Below, piece after piece: positions 24,801 through 39,800 of a stretch of 64,000 bases of DNA (the stretch's first letter is position 1; each line of letters begins with the position of its first letter). The notes below the pieces were generated by a model. The model saw only the letters and a list, made by a program, of their open reading frames with translations, was not told where the DNA came from and searched no databases. The position numbers and the translations under genes were made by a program. The stretch is from contig OX411548.1 of the NCBI GenBank assembly GCA_948146395.1, positions 35,968,912 through 36,032,911 of the forward strand, written 5' to 3'. The DNA comes from Fragum whitleyi. Lineage: Eukaryota; Mollusca; Bivalvia; Cardiida; Cardiidae.

Positions 24801-27800
24801 GGTAGGAAATACAGTCGATAACACTCAAGCGACCACGTCTATTAAGCGACCAATTTTATTAAGCGACTACCATAAAAAGTACCTTTGACATAAGCAAAAT
24901 CTGTGAAAAAGAGGACATTCTTAACGAAATATTGGTTATTATTGAATTTTATGTTGTTAGAGCCCATTAGAAATTGTCTCAATAAGACGATTTTAATGGG
25001 ATCGATTATTATAGGATTGACCGACAATCTATAAATGTGATATTATATGAACTGTCACATTTATAATGATATTTTGTATTAAGCTACCATTCACATGAAT
25101 GACCCCTTTTTATTGTCCCCTTAATGGTTGCTTTATACACGGTTTACTGTAGTATATATACATTGTGATGTCACAAAATGCCAATTACACTGCAACTCCA
25201 TTAAAACACTGTGGTCGGGGTCCAAGAAATGAAACAGCGGAAGAAGTGGATGTATTTGCTATAACCCTGTACCCCCCTGCCGCTGCCGATTCCCCCCCCC
25301 CCCTTCCTGCGGTGAACAATTACGTACCGCGGAAACGTAACAGACACAGGGTCAATATTGATAACGATATCAGATATCTAAATAGGCCTATACATGTACA
25401 TATTAAGGCCATCGCATTTTATATTTTTAAAACTCGGCAATGATTTGAAGAACAATCGCGGTTTATTACTTTGATATTTTTTATTATAATATCATTTTGT
25501 TGTCCCCAAGCTATACAAAACTATCTTTGATAAAGTAATCTAGTTTGTTGGGTTAAACGATCGCAGACTCCTCTCAATTCTCTGAATCCCGTTTTCTTGG
25601 GCCTATCCGCCTGGCAGCTGAGAAACACCGATAACGACGATCTCAAAAGGGTAAAGTTAGTAAAATCCATAAATTTTCATAAGATCAATGAATTTCATAT
25701 TTTAAATGTTGTCTTCTGGGAAATAGGAGAAAATAATTATCTACGCAATCAAAATAAATAATACCCTACGTTCCATCGAAACCATACCAAAGTAATCGAA
25801 TCTCTTGGTGTGCAGGACCGTATTCTTCGGACAGCAGGAAAAAATGCTGTAAATTCAATTAAATGAATCTGTTGTTACAAAGATCATCTTCACGAGGCAA
25901 AGGGGATCGAGAGCTTCTTCTCGAAAACCGTATAAGTAAAAAGTTTGTAACCATGGATTTGACAAGATGTTAATTCACGGCTTTGATTATCAGATAGTAG
26001 ATCGTCAGGAAAGAAAGTCCAGACAAATGCGTAGCGACGCGGTCGTCAGCAGTTTCGCGCCATTTTTAGTTTCTTTGTTTGACATATCTTATGTGTGTTT
26101 GTAGGATTAAGGTCCCTCCGTGCTCTAGGCATATGACATATCTTAGCGGGAAATGTAGGTTAATATATAGCTTCCTGTTTAAAACTCAATTAATGTCTAT
26201 TTAGTGAGAGATAAGAATCAACGATAGTAATTCAATCGGGCTTTGAATTTTCAAACCCTGTAAAACATGACAATAATATGAGTACGTTTAATGAAAAAGA
26301 AACAAAATTTTATCATATATTTACATATATTTATAACAAAATTCATTGAGATCGGCAAAGGGAGGTAATAAACTAATAAATTGGGTAAGGGGCGAGTCGC
26401 TTTTTGGATCGTTTGTCAACAGCAGTAAATGTTCAAGATTTGAATATAGAAAACGAGATTAGCTCATTTTGCGAAAACACGGCTTCTTCGGAAATTTATT
26501 AACTTGGATTTAATCGCATGTGAGCTAGACTTTTTGGTGTTCAATTGCGTCCCTGCCGTCGACAAAGAGCAGTTGGTAGCACGCCGGACTGTCAAAATTG
26601 GGATTCCATGTATCTCCAACGGCGGCACTCATTCTTTCTGACTATAAGTCACTCATCCATGGGTTAAAAATCGTACACCTAAGTGAGATAGCAGTTTGGG
26701 GTTAGGAAAGGATGTGATTGTTGTAATTGTGAGTTTGGTACTCCAGCGGTAGTGATATAACTATACGTTTGTCAGACATCAAATTAGCCATTTCTCTCTG
26801 ACCTGGGGCATTTATCGCCACCACTGCCCCGTGGGAGGTGTGAAAATCAATTGTATTGATTTACCTGGCTTCACTCAGTATCGATTTTTATCTCAGTGTT
26901 TTCACCCTTCGATCTAAAATCGCGATCAAAACAGCGTTAACGGCGGAATGGGTAACATCGCCGCAGCATCCAAAAATGGTCACACCCCCCCCCCCCCCAA
27001 ATTTCGGGAGCCAAGCGGACCCCGCGTTATAATGGATTTAGCGCTCTAACAGAGTTCGTTATAATGGAGTTGCAGTGTATTGTTGTTAAACATGTCCTCT
27101 ACATAGTGATAAACATGAAGCCTTGCCGAGTTTCTGTTCACCTCAGATATTGTTAGTCTACGAAGATAGATGTTTAAATGATGATAGAGAAAAGTATGCG
27201 CAACTCGTTAGTTTCATTGTTGAGAATTTTCTACCAAGGAGTAGCCACTTTCATAGCACACCAGACTTACAATCTCCAAATTATGGGGTTATGGGTCTGA
27301 TTCTGTTTGCAGCATATGTCATTTCTTACAGTTGTGTTCCACCACTAAGTGGAAAATTGCAAACTATAGTAGGATAGCAGCTTGAGGCTAGGAAAGGATT
27401 TGATGTTAATTCTGGTGCAACAAATATCAGGAATCTATTGCTCTAGCTTGAAACCAGTTTTAAAACTCCATTCAAATAAACTATCTTTCTGAGAGTTAGA
27501 CTGTGCAGTCTGATCTTAATATGCACTATCCGCCAGAGCTTTATGTATTTAGAGATTATGCCAAGACTAGCAGAAGGGTAAATCTAAGCACATCAATCAA
27601 ATGTTTTGTAGAGTGGACGCCTGTACTGTACCAAACTGATGAGAGTATTATTACGAGCCAAAGTCCCAGGGTTCCAACAATGGGGTATAGAAATGCTAGT
27701 CAGCCAGTTATATGACCAGAGTAGGGGTGTAGCCATGACAGCTTTGAGTATTCTAGATGAAGCTTGTGAGATCAAGGTGGGTTTTAATTTTATGTACAGA

Positions 27801-30800
27801 TAAACTCGTAGTAAGGGAGCACAAAAAAGTGGTTGTTGAAGAGAATGGTTGCTTAGTGCAACTTATGTTTACTTAATTTTGATTAAGTTTGTATGTTATT
27901 GCGAATTTCTCAAAAATCCTAAGTTGGCAAAACTTAATAGAATCGTCTTACTGATACAATTCTAATGAAATTTAACGAAATACGGATCATTCATAAAAAA
28001 AAATAAAATAAACTAATTATATATACTTTTGAGATATTTTAATTTAAAGAACTAGAGTTTCTTAGATGAAGATAGTGTTGTCAAGGTCAGTTTCAAATTA
28101 ATTTGCTCACATGTGAAATTGTTGAAAATTTCACACATAGGCTCAATTGTCACCATGACATGTCAGTGTATTTGCATTAGTGCATTAGTGGGTCTGATTG
28201 TGTCTGGACCATATCTCCTACATTTTTTCATGGATTTCAAAATTACTTGGCACAATAATTCTCTATTATGAGTATAGCCGTTTGAAAAGAAAATAAGGAT
28301 TACTTATGAATAAGGTCAGACATCTGATGATCAATGGTCAAATACTAAATTAAGCACAAGCTTATTGGGTGCGTTACTTCTCAAAACTCAAATGGACCAC
28401 GACAGCGGCACTCATTCTTTCCGACTATTTCTCTCTCACCAATGGGTTGATAATCATAGATCTATGTGAGAAAGCAGCTGGAGGCTAGGAAAGGTTGTTA
28501 TGGTCGTGAGAGAAATACCAGGAATCCATTGTTAGGTGCACCAGCCGCCGTGATGTAACTGGAAAAAAATGTTTAAAACTCCATTCAATCAATCTACTCA
28601 AATGGATGGATTTTGAATTATTTTGGCTAACATAATCTCTCAAATGAGTAGGTGTGCAATGTGAAATACCAGAGTGCTTTTTGAAGGTCAGAAGTCAAGG
28701 TCAAATTTTGAAATTGAGTATTTATGGACAAGGTCAAGTTGATGGTCAAATTCGAAGGCTCAACTGCAGTTGTCCCATGACAGCCATCTGATTATTCATA
28801 ATTTAAAGCTTTAATTTTCAAAACGAGAGGAATGTAATTTCAGATGCTTAAAGATATGTACAAGAAAAGTCATCTTTTGATTTATTAAACTGTCTTTAAA
28901 TGGGAATATTGAAAGTTTTATGTTTACATTGTTGACTACTAAAATAACTTGATTTGATTGAATTGTTTATTAACTGATATTAGTGACTGATTGAAAATCT
29001 TAAATTAAGGATACAGCTCATATCGATTGCTCAGTGTGTGAAACAGTTGTAACTGCCTATAAACATATAGGCAGTTACAACTGTTTCACTCTGAGCCATT
29101 GATATTGTTTTACCATTGTCCGTCTGACTGTCTGTCTGTCAGTCTGCCTGCAAAACTTAACCAAAAATCTTAATATTGCCAATTACATCAAGGCTATTCA
29201 AGATACAATGCACATCTTTAGTATGATGCTAGATCTCAATGATGCCCATCTACAGATACCAAGGTCAAAGTCGTGACAAGGTCATCTGTCAAGGTCAAAG
29301 TTTAATAAATTAGCCATTTTTGGGGAGGCATTCATGTTTCACAAACATATTTTGTTTACAGGAGAATTTAGAGTCTCTGATCAAAATGAAGCCTTCATTT
29401 TTACACCTTGGTGAGAAAGGTGTGATGATGCTGTGTAGATACATGTCCACATCAGAAGGCTACAGGTTTCTCACTGAGGCCAACTATACCATGAATGAGC
29501 TAAAGAAATGGCAAACAGTAAGTATGGCTTTTCAAAAATTACATTTATGCATTTATTAACCCTTGTCATGCTGAATAAATCTTGGCTAAAAATTTGCATA
29601 AAAATTAAAGGGCAAAAAGCGCTTTAAGTACCAACTGTAGGTCATTTTTTATTTGAAAAACTAAATCTTTTGAGAATTCTGGTTTGAAAGTAAGAAACAG
29701 GTGGTGTAGACTAACATCAGACTGCACATATGTGCAGACTGATGTCTGTCTATAGCTGCTGCAAAAGCAGAAATATTCCGGGTTCAGCATGACAAGGGTT
29801 AATACTTAGCAGGATTTTTAGGGCATATTATTTTTGCCTTAATTGTCTGATTGTCTACTTGTCTCCAAAATTTTGAACATTGGCCATAACATATGATTAG
29901 TAGTGATAGAGGCTTCACATGTGTATATTCTTAAGCAAGATCTTTCTGTTGGTACAAACTTTCAAGGTCATCAGTCACGGTAATTTTTCAAGGTCTATGA
30001 GGTGTAATATTTGAACTTTTTGATTGGCAACAACAATGCACTGTATCTGAAAAATGGCTGTGGCAGGGGCATTGATATTGAATTAGACATTTTTTTTCAG
30101 TTATTACAGCTTTTGAATAAATGGAACAATTTAATAAATCTATAGCAGATGAGATGTTATTGATCCAGTAAATATCACCTCTTCGAAGAAGGGGGGTATA
30201 TTGCTTTTCACTTGTTGGTTGATCGTTCCATCTAAGACCGCTTTCTGTCAGGAGCATGTCTCAAAAGTATGCAAGCTAGAATCATGAAATTCCACAGGTA
30301 GATAGATCACATTGAGGAGAAGTGCAGTGTATAAAAACCATAACTCTACTCATCATACTTTGCAAGTTATTGCCCTTTGTTGATTGAAAAAGAATAGGCC
30401 ATTGACCTGCTTTTATGGGGTCATGAATGTTTTACAAACATCTCTAATTACTATTGCGTTTTTAAATAACTCTAACTTTTGATGAACCTGATTAAACCAT
30501 ATTTTACTTTTCAGTCATTTAATAAAAGATATGTGCTGATTGTTGAAGAAATGCTGGATGAAGCTTTGACCACCTACGAGAAAACTTATGAAGGTTCTTA
30601 CACACGTAGATCCAGTAAAAAGTAAGAACAAATTAAACCCATAAAATGAAATTTTAGGATGGTCTACATTTGGATATTTTGCAGACAACATTTCAGGGAG
30701 TTATTTGAACACTCTATAGGAAAGAAATCATTGGGAATTAATAAGAAATTGCTTGTCTAGAAACACCCTGACTGTTTCTGTAAACTACTGTGCTAATTAT

Positions 30801-33800
30801 ATTTGGTAAGCCCCCAAAACTCTATGATAATTATATTAAACTTGAAAGATTGATTGATTTCTGAATGCCTTGCTAGAGAATTCATGTTCCAATAGTTCTG
30901 TGACTTACAATTTTGGTCCAGTTTTTAAGTCCACACACAAGACAATGATATGGCTTTTTACAATGGTAAATGCTATTTCAGGTGTGGCTCCCTAAAGGTA
31001 CAAAAATTCAGGGTCATATAACAAGATTAGTTATGCAAATGGCTGTATCTTTAACTGTATACAAGATTCAAGTCTGAAATTTATCGAAAGTTGGCCATTA
31101 TTTACATTTAGTGTTTATGATAATTCCAGGCGACAAAATAAGGATGTATTTGTGCCTATTCATTTGTATGGACAGCTGGTTCAACATAAAGATGGCTTTC
31201 ATTTGTTAAGACAACAGGTAATTATAACCTCTAAGTGATGAAAGGTTGTAAAAGCCTATACACTGTATAATAGTGATGGCTGATTACTGGATTTAATTGA
31301 TTATAAGTTAGTTTGGACTTACAATTACCATAATCAATTAAGAAAACTTGTAACTGATCTAACTGCTTATATCATGTAAATGGTTACTATTTAATGTATT
31401 AAATGTATAGAAATAAATAGTGTTAATGTCACTAATCAAGTCTGGGGTACATCTATCTTCTTGTAACATCCTTTTACTTGAGAAAACCAATTTACTTTCA
31501 ACTAATGATTAGAATGGACCTACACTTAACCATTAGTGGTCAGTTACACATCAAATAATACATCACATACAGAATTATTTTCATTATCTATATAATAAAA
31601 ACAAATATAAGAAGTTTTAAAACATATCGATGCATAAACTGTAAGTAAATTTAAATATCAGTAAGTGTGTGCCATAGTGTATCTTTATTGAGCTTTTCAA
31701 TGATTTCTAAGAAAACAATTGTAGTATAGTCATGCTTTGCAATTAACACTTTGAGGGCTCAGTGCAAGACTGTACAAAGTGTATTATACACTGTATTTAC
31801 ACTTAGTACAGTCTTGCGCTAAACCCTTTGCTTGTTGTTTAAATTAAGATAATATTCAAATAATTTTCAGACATATATAGAGGACTATTTTCAAGTTGTC
31901 AGATGTCCAGAAATGAAGACTGATGATCAGTTGTTACAGTTAAAGACAGCTCTCTGGGCTATTGTAAGATTTTTAACTTTTGTAGAAAATATCTAGATGG
32001 TAACAAAAGTTAGGAGTGATCTAGATTTATTTTGTTTACTCAAACTGAATAGATGTATGCTAAAACTAATAAGAATTTATTAGAACAGGATACTTCCATT
32101 AAAATGTGAACTATATGAGATTTAATAGTTATGTGACAAGACTTTTTGAAAAATTTTGATGGTTACAAGATTGATAGGATCTGTTATGAGAATTTCTTCG
32201 TGACAAGATTATCTTAACCAAGGCTAGAATTGAAAATTGTTAAGTGAGCCTTTAAGAGATTAACAACTTTTTTTGTAGATAAGGTTAAGATGCGCTTGAC
32301 TCATATAAAATCAATTGACAGATTTTTCCTGACAAAAATGATAGTTTATGTTTTTTATCACAATTTTGACTCCAAATTATCGAAGGAAATATGTGTAATC
32401 ATTCATATAGATGATGTTAAGGTGATTTCATTGACATTACATGTGTGTAAGACAAGAGTATCTCTGGCTGTTTGCAAAAGAAGAAAGGGGAAGCTATGTG
32501 AGAAATTTCTATATTGACTAGCTCTTCTCCATTTGGAACTTCACTTGGCCATTTCGGTAAACTGCAATAGACCTCAGATGTAAGGAAACAGTGTAAGAAA
32601 AACTAGCGAGGAAATAACTGGCTCTATCTTTAGATTTATATCTTTAACAGAAAATAACTGCTGAAAAATCTTAATTTTTAGCTCCACTGGCTGAAAGCCA
32701 CTGGGGCTATTGTCATGGTGTTGTGTCTGTTGTGCACCCGTCCGTCCATGTGTCCAGTTGTAAACTTTTTCTTTAAAAATCTTCTCCTCAGAAACTTCTG
32801 GATGAATTTCAACTTAACTTCACAGGAATGATCCTTGGGTGACCCTCTTTCAAAGTTGTTCAAGAAATTTTGATCCAATGAAAAACATGGATTATATGGG
32901 CCTGGCTAATTTCCAAATATGATAAAAAGGGACTTCTCTCATGTTCTAATTGATGGATACCAATTAAATTTTACATGAATGTTCCTTTGGTGACCCTGTA
33001 TCAGTCTACAAAAAATTATTGTGATCAGATGAAAATATGTATTTTATGGGCGCAGGTCATTTCTCTATATGTAATATAGTGGAAACTTTGAAAATCATTT
33101 TATCAGAATCTAACTGATAAATATCAACCAAATTTTACTTGAATGATCCTTGGGTGACCCTTTATCAGTCTACAAAAAATTATTGTGCTCAGATGAAAAA
33201 TATGTATTTTATGGGCAGAGGTCATTTCTCTAAATGTTTTATAGTGGAAACTTTGAAAATCATTTTCTCAGAATGTAATTGATAGATATCAATCAAACTT
33301 CACTGGAATGATCCTTGAGTGACCCTTTGTCAGTCTACCAAAAAGTATTGGGATCGGATGAAAAATTTGTATATTATATAGATCTAGTGGAAACTTTGAA
33401 AATCATTTTCTCAGAATGTAACTGATGGATATCAATCAAACTTCATTAGTATGATCCTTGGGTGCTATTACAAGAATTTCAAGCCTATGGAGCGACTCAT
33501 GCCATTCATGGCTTTCTAGTTGAGAATGACGAATCATTCTGGAAAGTTAAGATTTTTCTGCCGTTATTTAAGATTCTCAAGATATTTATATAAGGCTTTG
33601 GTGGTTTCACGTCAGTTACTTAAACCAGTAGCGTTGGCGACGTCGAATGCTTTCACTTAAAGTTTTGAGGGCTAAAGCCATTTTAACTAACATCATCGAG
33701 TTTTTCCAAGGTTTGTCCCGTAATTTTTATAAATAGTCTATCTATGTACATCCCAGGTTGATCATCAGATTGGCTGAGTGGTGTTCTGTATGGCTCTTCC

Positions 33801-36800
33801 CAATAGAATTATCAGTCCTGTGTTCAGAATAAAAAAAACGTTTCCGGACTTTTTAAAATGGTACCCTGCTTTGCATGTACATGTGCATGCAAAGTAAGTT
33901 ACAATTTTGAAAATGTTTTGCAAACAGTTGCGTCTTGAATTCAGGGCAGAATTCCTGTTTTATGTTGCAGGGTCATATCAGCACTTCATCCTGGGGTATA
34001 TCATGGTTACAAGAAGAAAAGATTGTTCCAGATGTAATCAGATTGGCTGAAGAAAGCCCAGTTTATTCTATAAGAGGGTACATTTTCCCCTACATCATAA
34101 TTTCATTTAAATGCAAGGAATAAAAGATTTTTGCATGAATTGACATTTTTTAGTTTGTTGATTGTTAGTCTTTGATTTTGGTTGAAATTGGTGAAACAAA
34201 ATTATCAATAGATGAATTTGATTTTAAAGAGATAAGAAACATTAATATCCTCTTTTAGTTACAACTGAGAATAATTTAAATTATTGCTTTTGTTAGAATC
34301 AAAGATTTAACCCATTCTCTGCCCCTGTCATAGGGCAGTTGGTAATCGAGTCTGACTTTCAATCTAGAGGTCCTGGGTTCAATCCCTGATGGCAGCACAC
34401 TCCTTTATCAGGGTCCAAAGAATTCAGAAAAAGGCACTCGTCCTGCAGGGTAAGTGACTTGAGAAAGTAACTCGTCCTGGTTTGACTGTCACTCGCCCTT
34501 CAATAGGCCTAGGGATCGTTGAAGAACATGTTTTGTATCTGGAAACGTTATTTTGAAGTTCAAACGAAACGAAAGGACAATTTTTACGACATTCAAAAAC
34601 ATTAGATTCCTGGCAATAAATACCGGTAAAAAGATCGAGACAAGTAAAATCATTTAAACATTTGCAAACATACAATACCATGGATTTTTCGGGTATTTGT
34701 CAATGATTGTGGCTATAATCGACTAAAGAAGTATTAGATATGAACAAAACAGGGGAAAATTTATTTCTATGTTCAATACTTTCCTTGATCGTGAGATCGA
34801 TTTGTTTTTAACTAAGTTCGGGTACCGGGTTATAGACCTGCAATTTCAAGTGAGTGATCAAAGATCAATTTTACATTGAACATGATAGGAGATAACGGTT
34901 TCTCTCACCTCACTCTTTCTTGCGGAACTATATATAATGTGAAAACCGAAAGTTTTATTTTTAGAAATCAAAGTACATGACTGTTTACAGTTCAATGTGT
35001 TGCGAACTTCTATCACCGTGAACTTTTTCGAAGCGATTTTTTTGTTTTTTATCCAATTTTATCCTGACACTAGACATAATGATTAAAAGTCATTCTTTCT
35101 TAACTCGTCCGGGAGGACGACTGCCTTTGAATTTCCACTCGTCCTCCGGGATTACTTACTCGTAAATACGAGCGGACGAGTGGATTCTTTGGACCCTGCC
35201 TTTATAAATATTTGTCTCACCAATAGGTTGATAATCATATGTGACCTATGTGAGATAGCAGCTGGAGGCTAGGAAAGGATGTGATGGAAGTGCTGGTGAG
35301 AAAAATACTAGGAATCCATTGTTAGTTGCTTCAGCCTGACGCAATATAACTGAAAGGTTGTTGAAAGCAACATAAAACTCCATTCAAACAGACAATATTT
35401 ACTCCTTTCTCAGCTTAAAGCTTAAAATGTGATTCAAATTCATAGGTCTAGATAAGTAATATCACTCTATAAGTCTTATTTCTATATGAAACCTTATATT
35501 GTGGTTGCTATACAGAAATTCAAAGTGGTATTAAAAGATTTAAACAGAGGTTCAAATAGCAGGAATGGTTTTGGTCTATAAATGAAAAATCCCATAATTG
35601 ACAAAATTTAAATTTAGCTGAATCCCTAACAATATTTCTCTTTGCAGGACATCATTTTTTGTTCTGTGTTTGATATCAAGTACTCGTGAAGGAGCTGAGG
35701 TTTTATCACAATATGGATGGGAATCTCGCTGGAATACCCGTGCAGAAAAATGGCCCCTTGTTGAGGACAGGTCCATACTTCTGGCAGACTCAATGGAGGA
35801 TGTGAGATCAAATGTTGGGTTTACTTTTGGTGGGGCTAAAATGGACCTAGGAAGCCCAACAAGTAATCTAGATTTTATAGCAGAAGAACATTACCAGTCT
35901 GGGAAATTTATATTTAAACCAATGAAAAACTACGGCAGTGGTTGTGACGAAGATAGTGATAGTGAGTCCGGTATTGTGATTTCGAGTCTAGGTCGGACGG
36001 GCAAAAGTCACTTAAATAGCCCAGAACATTTACGTAGAGGTGCTCGACAAAAAAGTCAGACATTTCCATTTGAGAGCCAAACAGATAATAGAAAACATTT
36101 TACTTTACCTGCTAGGTCTCAAACCGTGAAAGTTGTGTCAAGTCGTGAAAAAACACGGAGTGTAGAAAACGTAGGGGCTAGTCGAGATCTGCAAAAAATC
36201 TCTTCTACTAATCGGAGTCGATCTATGCACATTGTCAGTTCTAAAAATGATTCCACTAAACCATTATCTGTGATATCTAACCAGTCAGTTTCTAATGAAC
36301 ATGTTCAGTTAGCTTATAAACCGATAGAGTTGAAAGATTCAAATGAAAATGAAATCATTCAAGTGCACAGTAAAATCAGTGATCCAGGACAAAGTGTTGA
36401 ACATATAAAACAAGCAGACAATAGCAAGGAACTTGAAAAGACAGTAGCTATTACTGAACAAACTTCTGACACATCACCTGCCAAAGATGAGATAGATAAT
36501 GGTATTGTTCCTCCTCATGAAGAGGTTAAAGTTCCTGATAAGGGGTTACTAAATATAGAAATAGAAAGTGGACCAACTATCAAAATACGTGTTACAGATA
36601 CTGATAAACAAGGAATACCTCCAAATGGGGATTTAGTTGGTGATTCAAGTGATAGTAAAACTAAATCTGATGTTAGTGATACTGATTTATCAGAAACTGT
36701 TCCCAGTGAGTCTAACTTGGAATTAGAATCAAGTGATAGCTTAGTGAAAAAAGAAGACCCTGTGTATGAAAGTTCAAAAGAATCTGTGATGAAAAGGTCT

Positions 36801-39800
36801 GTAAGCCTGAAAGAGGAGCGAAGCAGTAGTAGTGAGAGTTCACGAACAACCAAAAGTCGAACTGATAGTTTTAACACAGACTCAGTTACAAGTGGTGTAG
36901 GATCCTACGACTCTGGTCACCATGGAGGTGTTATGGAGTTCCCATCTTTAAGTCCTATAGCCAGCACAAACTCGTTAGATCATATAGAAGTACAAATGCG
37001 AAAGAAAGACAATCAAGACTCAACAGATTTCGTTCACCCATCTTCTGTTTTACGTAGACAGTCAAATCTGTCCCGTGTTCCAAGCATTCGAAGACAATCT
37101 AATATGGGAAGTGGACTTTTACCGTCATCAAAGTACTTTGATTTCTCAGAAAATGCAATCATGTATACTACGGCTAGGGATGCAATTGGTTATGCAACAT
37201 TAAGATCGTTAATGAAAACCCGTGCAATTAGTTCCGATGTAGAATCTGATTATGGACTGAGAAACCTCTATGATACAGGAAGTCTATCAAGCAGACGACC
37301 AAGTATTGATAGTACAGATACAACCATTCATAGACCACAAAGGTATGCAAAACATTTTAATTTCTTTAAACCTTTAGTATTATCTGGGTATATTGTTTTA
37401 CCTTTCCTTTATGCTTAAAATTTTGACTTATTACTGTTCACTTTCCTCTCAAATCAAAATTTTTTGTCTAATTTCAGTTGTTTATATTTTGCATAAAAGT
37501 GCTCCTTAAGAATGTTCATGGTTATTAGGTCAAGGTCACTTATCAAGGTCAAACTTGTCATAAAAGATCAACAACAAACAATTATGGGGCTCAAAATTTC
37601 CTCAACAATGTTTTGTAGTAACATAACTTTGAGTATTTTAAAATTCTCATAAAATCAACTTAACATATTAACCTTGTGTACAAGGATCTTATCCTTTCCC
37701 TAAAAAAGTATGATGTATACGCTGAATTTTGATAATTTCAGTCTGTTGCTGCGAAACTTTAGTGGTGTGTCACTGAGTGAGCTAGACCCTGGGACAGGAG
37801 GTTTGTTACCCCAGAAAGCTAGTCTATATCAACAGAGGCCTCATACAGGGCAAGCTGAGTTCTTGGGTATATCACTCCCTGTCGATGTTCACATGATATT
37901 TGAGGTAGGGGACAGGGTTTCAGTCATACATCAACATGATGGGGTCCATAGAACGCAATTATTTGGATCTTAGGGGTCCTTTCTCAGTATTTGGGTGTCC
38001 CTGCTTTAGGCTGAGGACGCTTTCCGTAAGGCTATATCTTGTATAATGTAAATATATAGCTATTCCCTGGTTAAAGGTAAAGCAATCGATGTAACTATAT
38101 TAATAATTTGGGCTTAAGTTCAGGAAAGAATTGAAGACTGTTTAAACAGTCTTCAATTCTTTCCTGAAATTAATCATCAGAGAGTGTATGGGACTTACAT
38201 CACACAATTTTGAGGTTCCAGGCTAATTACCCAAGAAGGCTAGTCTATATCAACAGAGGCCCCAAATATGGCAAGTTGATTTCCAAGGTATATAACTTTC
38301 TGTCAATGTAAATATGATATTTGAAAGCTTTGTTTATCCTCTAAAACCAGCCCTATGCTCAGGATGACAAAACTATGCAAACAGTTTGCAAATTATACCC
38401 TGCTTTTGCATGTGCACTTGAGTGCAAAGCAGGATATAATTTGTGAACAGTTTGCATAGTTTTGGTGGACCCTGACTCTTTCTAACTATTTGTCTCTCAC
38501 CAATGGGTCGATAAATTGTAGACCTATGTTGGATAGCAGCTGAAGGATAGGAAAGGATGTAATGGTACTGTTTGTGTGAGAAATACCAGGAATCTATTGT
38601 TAGGGGCTCCAGCCACTGCGATATAGCTGAAAGATTTTTGAAAGCGGCGTAAAACCCCATTCAAACAAACAAACCAATCCTTTTGTTTGATACACTGTAT
38701 TAACTAATATGGTATCAGGGAGATGTAAATATTAGGGGAGATGGATTTCAAAGAAAAAATACAACCTACGCTGAGGTAGTGAATAACTTATTTGAATATT
38801 TTTGATACATATATTGCATGGGTGTTATTACACATGTGTATTTCTATATAAACGAGCTAAGAGAGTAAAGCAACTCCATTTTGTTACCTTGCAAATGATA
38901 TCATTTTACACACTGGGTTATATATTGCACAAAAATATATGATTTAGTAATTTAAAGAATTTTATTGATCTATTGCAAAAATTCAGGTCATATTGAAAAT
39001 AGCATATCAAATATTTGTGCTTAAAATACCAATTGCTAAGCCTTGTCTCATCTCCAGGGTTTAGCACAATACTATTGTAAGTGCCTATAAATATATATAG
39101 GCACTTACAATAGTATTGCACTGACCCCTCAATCTGTTTATAGATGCCTTGTTACATAATCTTTGTATCTCATGACTACTCATTCTATATCCTCTATTTA
39201 TTGCTTTTGCAAAGAGGTAATATTTGCATTATTTTGTATTGTTCTGTATTACAGGAAGGTGAAGAATATCCCGGTGGCTCTCTGATAGGTGTATCAAGAC
39301 AGGTTTCTACTCTAGACCATCCAAGTGGAGAGTCTAATTCAGTGTTTACAGACAATCTATCAGTGAGATTTTCTGAATTGACAGGTAAAATTTTCACCTG
39401 GTTATTCTCAAAATGTTATCAGAGAGATATGAACTAATAAGTGGATCACTACATCACCCTCCCCTGCTAGATATTGGAAATGGCACATTTCTTCAGAAAT
39501 TAAAACGTCACTGGTCTCAAAAATATGTATTTACAGATATGAAACAGAATGGAATTAATGTTGTGCAACCAGAACGTCTTAACAACTGCTGCAGTTTGTG
39601 TGTCTTAAGTCACTTAACCATTAACATGTTTGAAACAAAACAGTTTAAAACTATGGTTTGGGATCAACCTGTGTAAAATTTTAAAGTGTTTTTGATTTGT
39701 CATTCAATGATTACCAAGATTAGCCTGTGCATCCGCCGATTACTATCTGAATCTGTCTATACTGTGTACTCTGTTCCTAGCTGCTAACATGACGAGCAAG

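Noticed and set aside
25165..25443. 92-codon + strand ORF
   Set aside because: It spans the left end of the Tigger element and a C-run; no domain and no frame conservation.
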